The notes under the pieces were generated by a model. That model was not told the DNA's origin. It did no database searches and saw only the letters and a list, made by a program, of their open reading frames with translations. A stretch of DNA of 64,000 bases from positions 62,001 to 126,000 of the forward strand of contig NZ_JAYFFH010000003.1 of the NCBI RefSeq assembly GCF_036289385.1, written 5' to 3'. This document shows, one piece after another, positions 9,701 to 16,451 of the stretch (positions are counted from its first letter, which is position 1; every line of letters begins with the position of its first letter). Position numbers and translations under genes: made by a program. Source of the DNA: Anaerofustis butyriciformans (GTDB lineage Bacteria > Bacillota > Clostridia > Eubacteriales > Anaerofustaceae).

Positions 9701-11776
9701 GCAATTCACTACGGTAGTGACAGTATATCAAGTCCAACAACAATAAATGTTATTGAAAGAAATGATAGCTCATATACATATGAGTTTGTAAACGGAGGAA
9801 TGTTTACTCCTGCATATTGGGCAAATGGAAGAGGAACTCCTACGGAAGATCAGACTTATAACGATACTTCAACTACATATAATAACAATACGACAAGAGT
9901 TATGTATAACAGATTAGAAACAACAAGTTTTAATTTTACGAAGATTTGGGAAGGAGATAATAATAATATTTATTCTCAAAGACCTAAAAGCTCTCAAAGT
10001 GGATATACATGGCAAGCAAGCTTCATAGTTCAAAGAAGAACAGCTTCATCTGACTGGGAAAATGTTGAAATACATGCAAATAATCAAACAAGTAAAGATA
10101 TGGTTATTACAATATATGGTACTGATAAAGAAGAAGATAATAGTGTTACAACAACTGTAAGGGGACTTTTAAAATCTGATGTAAACGGAAATGAATATGA
10201 ATATAGGGTAAGAGAACTGGACAGCAATTACACTTTAACAGACGGGCATGTAAAAGATGAAGATATTGTTGGAAATGGAGGAAACAATACTTATAACATT
10301 ACTTATACAACAACTTATGATAGTAATACGCAAGTAACAAATACTCTTGATTCCACAAAAGTTTATGCTTTGAAGAAGTGGAATCCATCTTCAAGAAAAA
10401 CTAATGTAACATTGGAAGTAAAATACCTTGCTTCAAATGGAACTTGGAGATCTTTCAATACTCAAGCAAAGGTAACTTTAACATGTAATCCTGTAAGCAA
10501 TCCTACAAAACCTTATTATGAATGTGAAGAATGGAGAGCTGTATGGAACGATTTACCTCTTGTTGTAAGCGGAAGTAAACTTGATGCAAATGGGCATACT
10601 CAATATAAAGTTTTTGAAACAGTACCAAGCGGATATGTTCAAGAAAGTACAAATGAAGTTTCCATAGATAGTTATACTCAGTTTGAGTTTACAAATGTCG
10701 AATCAACTTCTTATAGTGTTGAAAAAGTATGGTATGGGGTAGATTCCGCAAAACAAGGTATTGTAAGAGTAGGACTTTATAGGGCAATAGGTGAAATTGG
10801 TGATTCCAATACTGAACCTGTAATGCAAAGCGGCACAACAAATCAAATGACAGCACTTCTTACAAAGACTAACCTAAAAACAACCTTCAATTCTCTTCCT
10901 AAATATGATGAAAATGGTAATGAATATATTTACTATGCAAGAGAGTTATCAATAGATGGAATAGGTATAGAAAATTACGATTATCGCATATTAAATAATG
11001 ATGAGAATGGTAAAACAACAATAACCAATATAGGTAAAAAAGAAATATCCGGTAAAAAAACATGGCTTGACAGTTCAAATGCTTACAATACAAGACCTGA
11101 AGATATACAAATTAATATATTTAGAAGTATAGACGGAAAAGATAAAGTTAAGCTTGATTTTGAACCTATATGGATAAGCAAAGATGGCGATGAATGGGAA
11201 TATAAATTTGAAGGGCTTCTTGTGACTGATGATAGTGGAAAAGAGTACACTTATGAAGTTGAAGAAGTTGTTCCTGATGAATATGCCGTAACTTATGATG
11301 GATATAATATTACAAATACATTAAATGATACCATAAACATTCCTATTAAAAAGGTTTGGGATGATATGGATAATTATGATAAAGTACGTCCTAAAAATAT
11401 TAAGGTTGAACTTTATGCAGATAATGTAAAAGTTGACGAAGCAACCTTAAATGGAAAAGGCAATATATGGGAATATGTATTTGAAAATTTACCTGAATAT
11501 AATTCATTAAATAAGAGAATTATATATACATTAAAAGAAGTTGATATTCCTGATGGATATGAAGTAAGTTATGACGGTTATACCATAACAAATTATAGGA
11601 ATGTAGTTGTAGTTAATAATGAAGAAAAGATATTTGATGATATAGACAAAGCAGATAGTGCTGCAACTTTCGATATGAATAATATTAATCTATACATGTT
11701 TGGAATATTATTCTCGCTTCTTGTGATTTTCCTCGCAGGGAGTAAATTAATTAGCAATCATCGTTTGAAAAAATAG
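3749..11776 (+). CDS. Giant Cna-B-repeat cell-surface protein
   Basis: The preferred start is the ATG at 3749, preceded by GGAGG; an in-frame ATG at 3686 lacks a ribosome binding site. The 2,675-residue product opens with a signal peptide (basic MRKRTLKDR, a hydrophobic core, likely cleavage near SIFA at residue 30). Residues ~30-530 form a distinct N-terminal region; then about 15 Cna protein B-type domains follow, roughly residues 535 to 2620. Each starts with a K-x-W motif (TKIWLDD, TKVWND, KKTWLDS, KKVWDD), has an LPKYDxxGxEYxYxVxE middle and ends in a TN. The K, E and N are the residues that form intramolecular isopeptide bonds in this family. The C-terminus is a membrane segment plus a HRLKK tail, but no LPXTG-like motif precedes it. 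It is probably an adhesin-like stalk. Confidence 0.88.
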   Translation: MRKRTLKDRLFCVFLSLLIIFTSLPSSIFAKVQDDVFDTNGQKDSNVIEEVDTNDVYVDWEFENSEITSSQEGILNIEAKLNTDNVKDINAVSVEIVLTNDEAIALGILSEDGLKLNEDAFKSEVENSENGLDSLGNNILPKIEEDKSVHLVIGLDKEKPSLSYEYKFNVPNSLTLPFTIDVDENDIVVNAMGENSGTIEDIDVEKSTNNITITKNEEQTKEISDDSTNKITQSLKGKDSLENKVIEDSVTINSYLTNFSKEIFWVDNKNESSIRPSTTSYLQPTLKFSLDGVNYKELTEQNMSEIGLQSYPKLSVDNTGVGVYTIYTGNKTLPSKVTYEDVYGNKTSYNVSWEITPKDIDGYSVVNLTDENNDQYPSVNNIGWYYILQIDIRFTCVVRMGENKHWEEVSNTLLNDFQLVIDIGNGRFTQEYVLSEFKNTYFTEHPDDDSMTLAIDNTWKYNIDGSLITYYIEEIPDSSGNADNKVYVENAFDEDDYLSVSYDNSSSPNYGSKIDKLYSEGTVILTLTGKKTYEATKIWLDDGSAETKKNRPSGIFQLWRYREGTSFSTASVVRNNDGSMVEIALNNNTDEQTLIFELNGSRELPKYDSEGYEYFYVLREYLEGDNAGNYEQVFGRIDQSGNITDRVDINGEIKDTSNTSDRVGNNDFIYNGGVITNRIKGSITTQVTKIWEASSFQSGFDNVSVEFTLQKRVKGQETWTNTSQTLVMSDFYAENLTDTKTKKMSKYDNLGRELEYRWVESGVFVDNGENIYRPNTDGTGSFTLNLDGRDIDFISTPSIDEDNPQNTIITNTIANTIKYDVIKQWVNAEGEKTEPPEGTTVSFKIYQMLNNEYTYKDPIATFDIDGVVDDEKTLVNKELGIYAQEISPWMVRVTPLREFNEQGMQYEYVLMEAKNTYLPNMETIRTLEGYESTIINAPGPGNHILVTKGWIDDSDIAHRENVTISVYNRKTNEKINEVTLGDGVWFKYVGIGNLDEDDVYILETKVGDTDIPLDTYFMDQGDTPNYDNPIPPNEYEGEGDSNYTSIQYQTKYHKYDVKYTSEEIDGEKIYKAVNRRLGNINLTVEKTWTDGDGSLRDEIQKELKKIENEFNVSLFLVLELDFEDGYIPAYYDISRNGVDNADTVTIGNSDNKVAIKDNEGNNVSSTQKILWADGENNKAYFFNLPKYDRSGSVVSYKISEVWVDKNGNEVALTTIKNKYPDLYDLYSQYSTSITYGDYVVGDHFASDNQDINVTNSLTGTKTLTWEKVWKDEYAYESGNRMDLYLDIYQVTHEKDDNGNITEKTSLYISNYRWIYSDIEGSDPVNQWKVLFNNVPKYDELGYEIMYYAVERTNIDFRKFDYQVGNYYVVDEEAGNQSIYLGTRDEVDSEYEDYVLDLSNVQDKPNISDYANYALIEGGIFENTIYSDLTIQGQKIWSAVPSSYPNEDLPSVTFTLYQKVAGDSGEGTPVSTITVKDWVDIYSKGSYLFQVLYLGENIINEDGSVSYGGSGEAKKIPKYNDKGQLYSYELKETEIHWVNGANPDKEDVFDDPIENTYLIDNIYNSEKGKISIKKFLELSMDENGEPEAFPGVRFTLYRTYTKNDGTTSEKEEVSYKIWTSSEVENAYNLKHMLGLNSDAGTQTDPLEKEIVFEDLDIYAPNGSKYVYSVEERKDYLGGFNTWVVNSDLAVENISSIKNDTYLGNVAQNLYPVNSIFDPTPMTTFINAPDTNRDTVNITGTKVWNDYKDIFGFRPDDIELTLYKYANEQPGQGNSIPEEKVDESLYKITWTQKGENNWTYEITGDAMGELEKYAPNGMVWKYVVKETLSADSNYIVSPSGGNSYLGKVTENRRENDNNDIIMNNLSNNITTSIPYSKNWVDNDGNIIENDYLGFDLTVDFELQVSEMDSTDKTYKSAEEYFKDNLAEANYNAIFDGYQFNRSLTGRINDITIWGVSKSYANLPRIIVKKDAQNNEVTRLQYRIVETAIHYGSDSISSPTTINVIERNDSSYTYEFVNGGMFTPAYWANGRGTPTEDQTYNDTSTTYNNNTTRVMYNRLETTSFNFTKIWEGDNNNIYSQRPKSSQSGYTWQASFIVQRRTASSDWENVEIHANNQTSKDMVITIYGTDKEEDNSVTTTVRGLLKSDVNGNEYEYRVRELDSNYTLTDGHVKDEDIVGNGGNNTYNITYTTTYDSNTQVTNTLDSTKVYALKKWNPSSRKTNVTLEVKYLASNGTWRSFNTQAKVTLTCNPVSNPTKPYYECEEWRAVWNDLPLVVSGSKLDANGHTQYKVFETVPSGYVQESTNEVSIDSYTQFEFTNVESTSYSVEKVWYGVDSAKQGIVRVGLYRAIGEIGDSNTEPVMQSGTTNQMTALLTKTNLKTTFNSLPKYDENGNEYIYYARELSIDGIGIENYDYRILNNDENGKTTITNIGKKEISGKKTWLDSSNAYNTRPEDIQINIFRSIDGKDKVKLDFEPIWISKDGDEWEYKFEGLLVTDDSGKEYTYEVEEVVPDEYAVTYDGYNITNTLNDTINIPIKKVWDDMDNYDKVRPKNIKVELYADNVKVDEATLNGKGNIWEYVFENLPEYNSLNKRIIYTLKEVDIPDGYEVSYDGYTITNYRNVVVVNNEEKIFDDIDKADSAATFDMNNINLYMFGILFSLLVIFLAGSKLISNHRLKK

Positions 11777-11787
11777 GATAAATAAAA

Positions 11788-11822
11788 GAAAAAGGAGAGA
11801 AGTCCCCCCTCTCTCTTTTTTC
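11788..11822 (+). terminator. Terminator of the surface-protein gene
   Basis: GAGAGA and TCTCTC arms separated by a C-rich loop are followed by a T-run, a few bases past the stop codon. Confidence 0.75.
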
Positions 11823-12157
11823 TTTTGTTGCTTATTTAATTAAATTTTTCATGTAAATTAAAGATTGTTTTTCAAAAAAAATGGCTAAAGAGAAGCTTTA
11901 TTTTTTATTACTCATTAAATATTTTAAATAATAAAATAATTTGTTTTTAAAGTGATTTTTGTAGATTGATTAAAATATTATTAAAAAAAATTATTATTTT
12001 TTTCTTTTCGTAATATAAAAAGTATAAGATTTTAATAAAACTTTTATCAAGTGGTAATATTTTCCAGTTTCGTTTTGAAAGTAATCGAAACATATTGAAA
12101 AAAACATTAAAATTGATATAATGTATTTATATAAATACAGAAAAGGAATGGTTTATC
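11823..12157. other. Intergenic region before the SIS-domain gene
   Basis: About 335 AT-rich bases without a gene. The only features I can support are the promoter at 12095-12122 and a short inverted repeat GTTTCG / CGAAAC (12067-12072 and 12086-12091) ending just upstream of its -35. Confidence 0.5.
12095..12122 (+). promoter_or_regulatory. Sigma-A-type extended -10 promoter for the SIS-domain gene
   Basis: There is a -35 TTGAAA (12095-12100), a 16-base spacer and TGATATAAT with a perfect -10 at 12117-12122. Confidence 0.7.
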
Positions 12158-12769
12158 ATGGAAAAAAACGAAATAATATCAAAAGGTAAAAAAGTTATTG
12201 AAATGGAGAGATATGAACTTGGAAGATTAATGGACTCTCTTGATGATAACTTTGTTAAAGCCGTAGAAATGATAACTGATTGTAAAGGTAAAATAATTTT
12301 AACAGGAACAGGAAAATCAGGTTTAATTAGTAGAAAAATCGCTGCAACTCTTTGTTGTACAGGTAAACCTGCATTTTTCTTAAGTGCTTACAACTGTGAA
12401 AACGGAGATATTGGTGCTATTCAGCCAAATGACCTTATTATTGCGATTTCAAATAGTGGAGAAACAAATATTTTAAAAGAATTAGTTATTCCTTCAGCAA
12501 AAACAATTGGTGCAAAAGCGATTTGTTTAACAGGGAATACCGAATCTACACTTGCAAAACAATGTGATGTTGCATTATATATAGGAGTAGAAAAAGAAGC
12601 TTGTCCAACCGGTGTAAATGCGACAACTTCAACAACAAATACTCTTGCGATGGGTGATGCTTTAGCTATGGTAAGTGAAGAAATCAGAGGCGTTACAAGA
12701 GAACAAGTTCTTTTCTATCATCAAGGTGGCGCTTGGGGCGAAAAATTAAAAGAAGAATTTGAAAAATAA
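12158..12769 (+). CDS. SIS-domain sugar-phosphate isomerase, KpsF/GutQ-like without CBS domains
   Basis: This 203-residue protein matches the N-terminal SIS domain of arabinose-5-phosphate isomerases (KdsD/KpsF/GutQ): GTGKSG at 50-55, AISNSGET around 97-103, EKEACPT at 146-151, the run TTSTTNTLAMGDALA, and the catalytic-type H188 in FYHQGG. The two C-terminal CBS domains of the long family members are absent. The His of the usual SHGDLG loop is replaced by Asn (N82 in ENGDIG), so substrate or mechanism may differ. It is a single gene between its own promoter and terminator, near sugar-phosphate genes. It probably interconverts an aldose- and a ketose-phosphate, but the substrate is not known. 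Confidence 0.82.
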   Translation: MEKNEIISKGKKVIEMERYELGRLMDSLDDNFVKAVEMITDCKGKIILTGTGKSGLISRKIAATLCCTGKPAFFLSAYNCENGDIGAIQPNDLIIAISNSGETNILKELVIPSAKTIGAKAICLTGNTESTLAKQCDVALYIGVEKEACPTGVNATTSTTNTLAMGDALAMVSEEIRGVTREQVLFYHQGGAWGEKLKEEFEK

Positions 12770-12772
12770 TTA

Positions 12773-12804
12773 AAAACACACTACATGTTTGTAGTGTGTT
12801 TTTT
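12773..12804 (+). terminator. Terminator of the SIS-domain gene
   Basis: Perfect 10-bp stem ACACACTACA / TGTAGTGTGT with a TGTT loop and a following T-run. Confidence 0.9.
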
Positions 12805-12886
12805 GTTTTATTTATTATTTTTATATTGATTACTATATTTATAAAAAATAAAATAAGTAAATTCAAATAGGTTTTTAAATACATAA

Positions 12887-13831
12887 TTAATTTTTATTAT
12901 ATTTTTTGCCTTGATATGCTTCTCTAGTTTTGAATTCATGGTGCAGTGTATTTAATACTTTCTTTTTGTTTCCACTCCAAATAGGAGCAATAAGTATTTT
13001 CTTAGGTCCATCTCCTGTTATTCTATGAATTACGATATCTTCTCTTAAATGTTCAACACAGTCAATTACAGTATCAATGTATTCTTCCATTGTATAAACT
13101 TTAAATTTATTTTCCATATAATCTTTTGCAAGATCCGTGTTTTTTAGAACATGAAGAAGTTGGAGTTTTATTCCTTGTATATCTCTTTTGTTTAAGTATT
13201 CTATTGTTTCTATTATATCTTTCCTATCTTCTCCGGGAAGTCCTAAAATAGCATGAACAATAACATCTATATTTTCTTTTCTTAGCTTATTTACCGCATT
13301 TTCAAAGCAATTGAGATCATATCCTCTTCTTATATATTTTGCAGTTTTTTCATGTATGGTTTGAAGACCAAGTTCTATCCAAACAGGTTTTATTTTGTTT
13401 AATTTGCTTATAAGCTCGATAATCTTGTCATCTAAACAGTCCGGTCTTGTTGCTATAGAAAGTGCAATAATATTGGGGTGGGATATTGCTTCTGTGTAAA
13501 CTTTTTTTAGGTAATCAATTGAAGCATAAGTATTTGTATAGGCTTGAAAGTATGCTATGAAGTCAGATACAGTTGATTTGTTTTTCATTATTTCTATTTG
13601 ATTATTAATTTGAGTTTGTATATCTTCTTTACTTTTACCTGCAAAGTCGCCGCTTCCTCCCATGCTACAAAATATACATCCTCTTGTATCTATTTTTCCG
13701 TCTCTGTTTGGACATGTCATTCCAGCATTAATTGATACTTTATAAACTTTTTTATTAAACTTTTCTTTTAACATGTAATCAAGGGAAAAATAAGGCTTTT
13801 CTCCCCATTTTTTATTATTTTTTTCTTTCAT
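12887..13831 (-). CDS. Radical SAM protein, YhcC/TIGR01212-like
   Basis: This 314-residue protein has the spaced cysteine motif of the YhcC-type radical SAM family: C40 in CPNRDG, then C52 and C55 in GCIFC, which would bind the [4Fe-4S] cluster. The FSLDYMLKEKFNKKVYK opening and the GLPGED and ELGLQT segments also fit that family. Its reaction is not established. It is cytosolic. It sits alone on the minus strand between sugar-pathway units and is convergent with the SIS gene, so it seems unrelated to them. Confidence 0.85.
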   Translation of the reverse strand: MKEKNNKKWGEKPYFSLDYMLKEKFNKKVYKVSINAGMTCPNRDGKIDTRGCIFCSMGGSGDFAGKSKEDIQTQINNQIEIMKNKSTVSDFIAYFQAYTNTYASIDYLKKVYTEAISHPNIIALSIATRPDCLDDKIIELISKLNKIKPVWIELGLQTIHEKTAKYIRRGYDLNCFENAVNKLRKENIDVIVHAILGLPGEDRKDIIETIEYLNKRDIQGIKLQLLHVLKNTDLAKDYMENKFKVYTMEEYIDTVIDCVEHLREDIVIHRITGDGPKKILIAPIWSGNKKKVLNTLHHEFKTREAYQGKKYNKN

Positions 13832-13915
13832 AAAAATATAATATCATTAAAAAATTTTATTTACAATATGAAAGATTATGTAAATAAAACTTTAAATTTT
13901 TTATATAAATTGTCA

Positions 13916-13953
13916 TTTTCCAAGGTGAAAATACTATTTTTCACTAATGAAAA
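13916..13953 (+). promoter_or_regulatory. Pair of 16-bp dyads, candidate tandem operator
   Basis: TTTTCCAAGGTGAAAA (13916-13931) and TTTTCACTAATGAAAA (13938-13953) share the frame TTTTC-N6-GAAAA and start 22 bp apart, two helical turns. They lie ~50 bases upstream of the -35 of the epimerase operon promoter. A further half-site TAATGAAAA occurs at 13991-13999. Confidence 0.45.
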
Positions 13954-14003
13954 GATGTAAAAATATTTTTTTTTTGTTTCTTTTGGAAAATAATGAAAAG
14001 TGC

Positions 14004-14031
14004 TTGAAAATTTTACATTAATGCTTATAAT
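14004..14031 (+). promoter_or_regulatory. Sigma-A-type promoter of the epimerase-dehydrogenase-isomerase operon
   Basis: There is a -35 TTGAAA (14004-14009), a 16-base spacer and a -10 TATAAT (14026-14031), 46 bases before the first start codon. Confidence 0.75.
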
Positions 14032-14077
14032 ATATTGTAGATAGAAACAAATAGAATTAATAAAGGAGAAAAGAAAA

Positions 14078-14725
14078 ATGGTAAAATTATCACCTTCAAT
14101 TTTCGGAGCTGATTTCGGTAGATTAAACGAACAAATTAAAGCTGTTGAAGACTGTAAAGTAGAAATGTTACATATTGATGTAATGGATGGGAACTATGTT
14201 CCAAATATCGCATTTGGTCCAGATCAAATTGCTATGTTAAGACCAAATACAGACTTATTCTTTGATGTGCATATGATGGTTAGAGAACCAGATAGATACA
14301 TTGAAAGAATCGTTAAAGCAGGAGCTCAAATGATTACTGTTCATGCTGAAGCTACAACTCATTTACACAGAAGTTTAATGCTTATTAAATCTTTTGGTGT
14401 TAAATGCGGTGTTGTTTTAAATCCTGCAACTCCACTTGATGTACTTAAATATGTTTTAGATGATATTGATATGGTTCTATTAATGACTGTTAACCCAGGT
14501 GGTGGCGGTGGAAAATGCATCATGGGTATGGTTGAAAAAGTTAGAGAACTTAAAGAAATGATTGGCGACAGAGATATTGACATCGAAATCGATGGTGGTA
14601 TAAATACTGAAAATGTTAAAGAGTTTGTAGATGCTGGTGCGAACGTAATTGTTGCTGGTTCTTTCGCATTTACAGGAGATGTTGAAAAGAATTTACAAGC
14701 TTTAAGAGAAGCTGCTGAGAAATAA
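14078..14725 (+). CDS. rpe: Ribulose-phosphate 3-epimerase family protein, canonical type
   Basis: This 215-residue TIM-barrel protein has the SPSIFGADF opening of ribulose-phosphate 3-epimerases. The metal ligands and acid-base aspartates are all visible: H32 and D34 in HIDVMDG, H65 in FDVHMMV, and D172 in IDGGIN, with the phosphate loop NPGGGG at 139-145. It inverts C3 of a ketose-phosphate. It leads a tight operon with a GatD-like dehydrogenase and an RpiB-like isomerase, so its job may be catabolic rather than in the pentose phosphate pathway. It is the most canonical of three paralogues here. The ribosome binding site AAAGGAG is strong. Confidence 0.9.
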   Translation: MVKLSPSIFGADFGRLNEQIKAVEDCKVEMLHIDVMDGNYVPNIAFGPDQIAMLRPNTDLFFDVHMMVREPDRYIERIVKAGAQMITVHAEATTHLHRSLMLIKSFGVKCGVVLNPATPLDVLKYVLDDIDMVLLMTVNPGGGGGKCIMGMVEKVRELKEMIGDRDIDIEIDGGINTENVKEFVDAGANVIVAGSFAFTGDVEKNLQALREAAEK

Positions 14726-14756
14726 TTTTATTTAATTAATAAGGAGATGAAATAAA

Positions 14757-15830
14757 ATGAAAGCTGCAAGACTATATGGAGTTCAAGACTTAAGATTAGA
14801 AGATGTTCCAAAACCTGAAGCAAAACCTGGTGAAGTTTTAATTAAAGTTAAAGCTGTTGGTATTTGTGGTTCAGACTTATCAAGATATCGTAGCCACGGA
14901 CCAAAATTCCCTGAAAAAGGAATCTTTACATTTGGTCATGAATTTAGTGGACAAATCGAAGCTGTTGGTGAAGGCGTTACTAAATTTAAAGCTGGAGACA
15001 GAGTAACTGCTTGTCCTGCTCTTCCTTGCTTTGAATGTGAATATTGTAAAAAAGGCGAATATGCAAGATGTATGACTCTTGAAGTTATAGGTGCTGTAAG
15101 AGATGGTGCTTATGCTGAATATATTACAATGCCAGAAGTTAACGTTGTTCCAATTCCTGACAATGTAACATATGAACAAGCTGCTGTTATCGAACCTACA
15201 GCTGTTGTATATCATGGTTTATATAAAACAAAGATGCAACCTGGAGATGATGTAGCTGTTATGGGTTGTGGTCCTATCGGATTACTTTCAATCTTAGTTG
15301 CAAAAGTATTCGGTGCTAAAAGAATTATTGCAATTGATATTATGGAAGAAAAACTTGAATGGGCTAAACAATGCGGTGCTACAGATGTAGTATTATCTAA
15401 AATAGATGATTATAATTCAGCAAGAAACGGTGTACTTGAAGTGACAAACGGAAGAGGTGCTGATGTTGTTATTGAATCAGGCGGAACTCCAATCACATCT
15501 GCTCAAGTACTTGGTCTTGGATGTAAAGGTGCTAAAGTATTATACTTAGGTATTCCTTACGGAGATGTTAATATTCCAAGAGAATACTTTGAAAAAATCG
15601 GCAGAAGCGAACTTACTGTATATGGTTCTTGGAATGCTATTCAACAAGGATTCCCAGGAAAACCTTGGACTTCTACTGTAGCGGCACTTGAAAAAGGATT
15701 AATTGATTATAGTCCTATCATTACACATAGATATGCACTTGATGATATCGAAGAAGTATTTAAAGCTAATTTTGAAAGAAAAACATTATTTGGTAAGATT
15801 ATGTTCTTCCCAGAAGGAGTAGAAAAATAA
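14757..15830 (+). CDS. Zinc-dependent polyol-phosphate dehydrogenase, GatD-like
   Basis: This 357-residue medium-chain dehydrogenase has catalytic zinc ligands C37, H61/E62 and E146, structural zinc cysteines C91, C94, C97 and C105, and the NAD-binding GCGPIG at 170-175. The C-terminal segment VYGSWNAIQQGFPGKPW closely resembles galactitol-1-phosphate 5-dehydrogenase (GatD), which oxidises a PTS-imported polyol-phosphate to a ketose-phosphate. The exact polyol is not determined. It lies 31 bases after the epimerase and its stop overlaps the start of the isomerase by one base, so product would pass directly to those enzymes. Confidence 0.87.
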   Translation: MKAARLYGVQDLRLEDVPKPEAKPGEVLIKVKAVGICGSDLSRYRSHGPKFPEKGIFTFGHEFSGQIEAVGEGVTKFKAGDRVTACPALPCFECEYCKKGEYARCMTLEVIGAVRDGAYAEYITMPEVNVVPIPDNVTYEQAAVIEPTAVVYHGLYKTKMQPGDDVAVMGCGPIGLLSILVAKVFGAKRIIAIDIMEEKLEWAKQCGATDVVLSKIDDYNSARNGVLEVTNGRGADVVIESGGTPITSAQVLGLGCKGAKVLYLGIPYGDVNIPREYFEKIGRSELTVYGSWNAIQQGFPGKPWTSTVAALEKGLIDYSPIITHRYALDDIEEVFKANFERKTLFGKIMFFPEGVEK

Positions 15831-16309
15831 TGGAAGGTCAATTTAAAACTATTGCAATCGGTTCTGATCACGCAGCAATCGAAGAAAGAAAATTACTTAT
15901 AAAAGAATTAGAATCTTGGGGAATCAAGGTTATTGATATGGGACCTGATGCTCCACAACCTCCTGTTCAATTCTCTTTAATAGCAGAAAAAGTTGCTCTT
16001 GAAGTTGTTAATGATGAAACAGGAGAAACAGGTGGTATTTTAATGTGTGGTAACGGTGTCGGTATGTCTGTTGCCGCAAATAAAGTTCCAGGTGCAAGAG
16101 CTGCTGTATGTAACGAATTATTTACAGCTAAATTTGCTAAAAGTGATACAAAACTAAATATTTTAACTATGGGCGCTAGAGTTATTGCTCCAAGAATGAT
16201 GGCTGAAATAGCTAAAGTTTGGATTGAAACAGAATATTCAAAAGAACCAAGATTTACTGAAAGACTTGGTGTAATGGCTGAAATGGAAGCAAAATATCGT
16301 ACAAAATAA
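15830..16309 (+). CDS. RpiB/LacAB-family sugar-phosphate isomerase, divergent
   Basis: This 159-residue protein has the GSDHA opening (D13, H14) and the proton-transfer cysteine C73 in GILMCGNGVGMS, as in RpiB, LacA/LacB and allose-6-phosphate isomerases. It departs from E. coli RpiB at the segment equivalent to RQHND: it reads KSDTKLN, so the His that helps open the sugar ring is replaced, most likely by D106. The TDYP-type motif is also altered (PQPPVQF). It probably interconverts an aldose- and ketose-phosphate of unusual configuration. The start overlaps the dehydrogenase stop (TAATG), indicating translational coupling. Confidence 0.82.
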   Translation: MEGQFKTIAIGSDHAAIEERKLLIKELESWGIKVIDMGPDAPQPPVQFSLIAEKVALEVVNDETGETGGILMCGNGVGMSVAANKVPGARAAVCNELFTAKFAKSDTKLNILTMGARVIAPRMMAEIAKVWIETEYSKEPRFTERLGVMAEMEAKYRTK

Positions 16310-16326
16310 ATTTAGTTTAAGACAAT

Positions 16327-16370
16327 AATCCTAAGGAAGACATATTGCCTTTTCTTTAGGATTTTGTTTT
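16327..16370 (+). terminator. Terminator of the epimerase-dehydrogenase-isomerase operon
   Basis: AATCCTAAGGAA and TTCTTTAGGATT form a stem with one G-T pair around a 13-base loop, followed by a T-rich tract. Confidence 0.75.
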
Positions 16371-16375
16371 TATTA

Positions 16376-16404
16376 TTGACCCTATTATTAAAAAAAGGTA
16401 TAAT
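16376..16404 (+). promoter_or_regulatory. Sigma-A-type promoter of the second epimerase operon
   Basis: There is a -35 TTGACC (16376-16381), a 17-base spacer and a perfect -10 TATAAT (16399-16404). Confidence 0.75.
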
Positions 16405-16422
16405 AATGTAAGAATAATAGGG
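16380..16422 (+). promoter_or_regulatory. Perfect inverted repeat flanking the promoter -10
   Basis: CCCTATTATT (16380-16389) and AATAATAGGG (16413-16422) are perfect complements. One arm begins at the end of the -35 and the other lies at the expected transcription start; arm centres are 33 bp apart, three helical turns. This is a strong operator-like arrangement. Confidence 0.5.
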
Positions 16423-16451
16423 TATAAATTTTATGAAAGGATATAACATTT

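Noticed and set aside
5151..11093. Minus-strand reading frames inside the surface-protein gene
   Set aside because: They have low-complexity His/Leu/Tyr-rich products, no ribosome binding sites, and mirror the codon bias of the plus-strand gene.
11590..11776. LPXTG-type sorting signal in the surface protein
   Set aside because: No LPXTG, NPQTN, or LAXTG-like motif appears before the final membrane segment.
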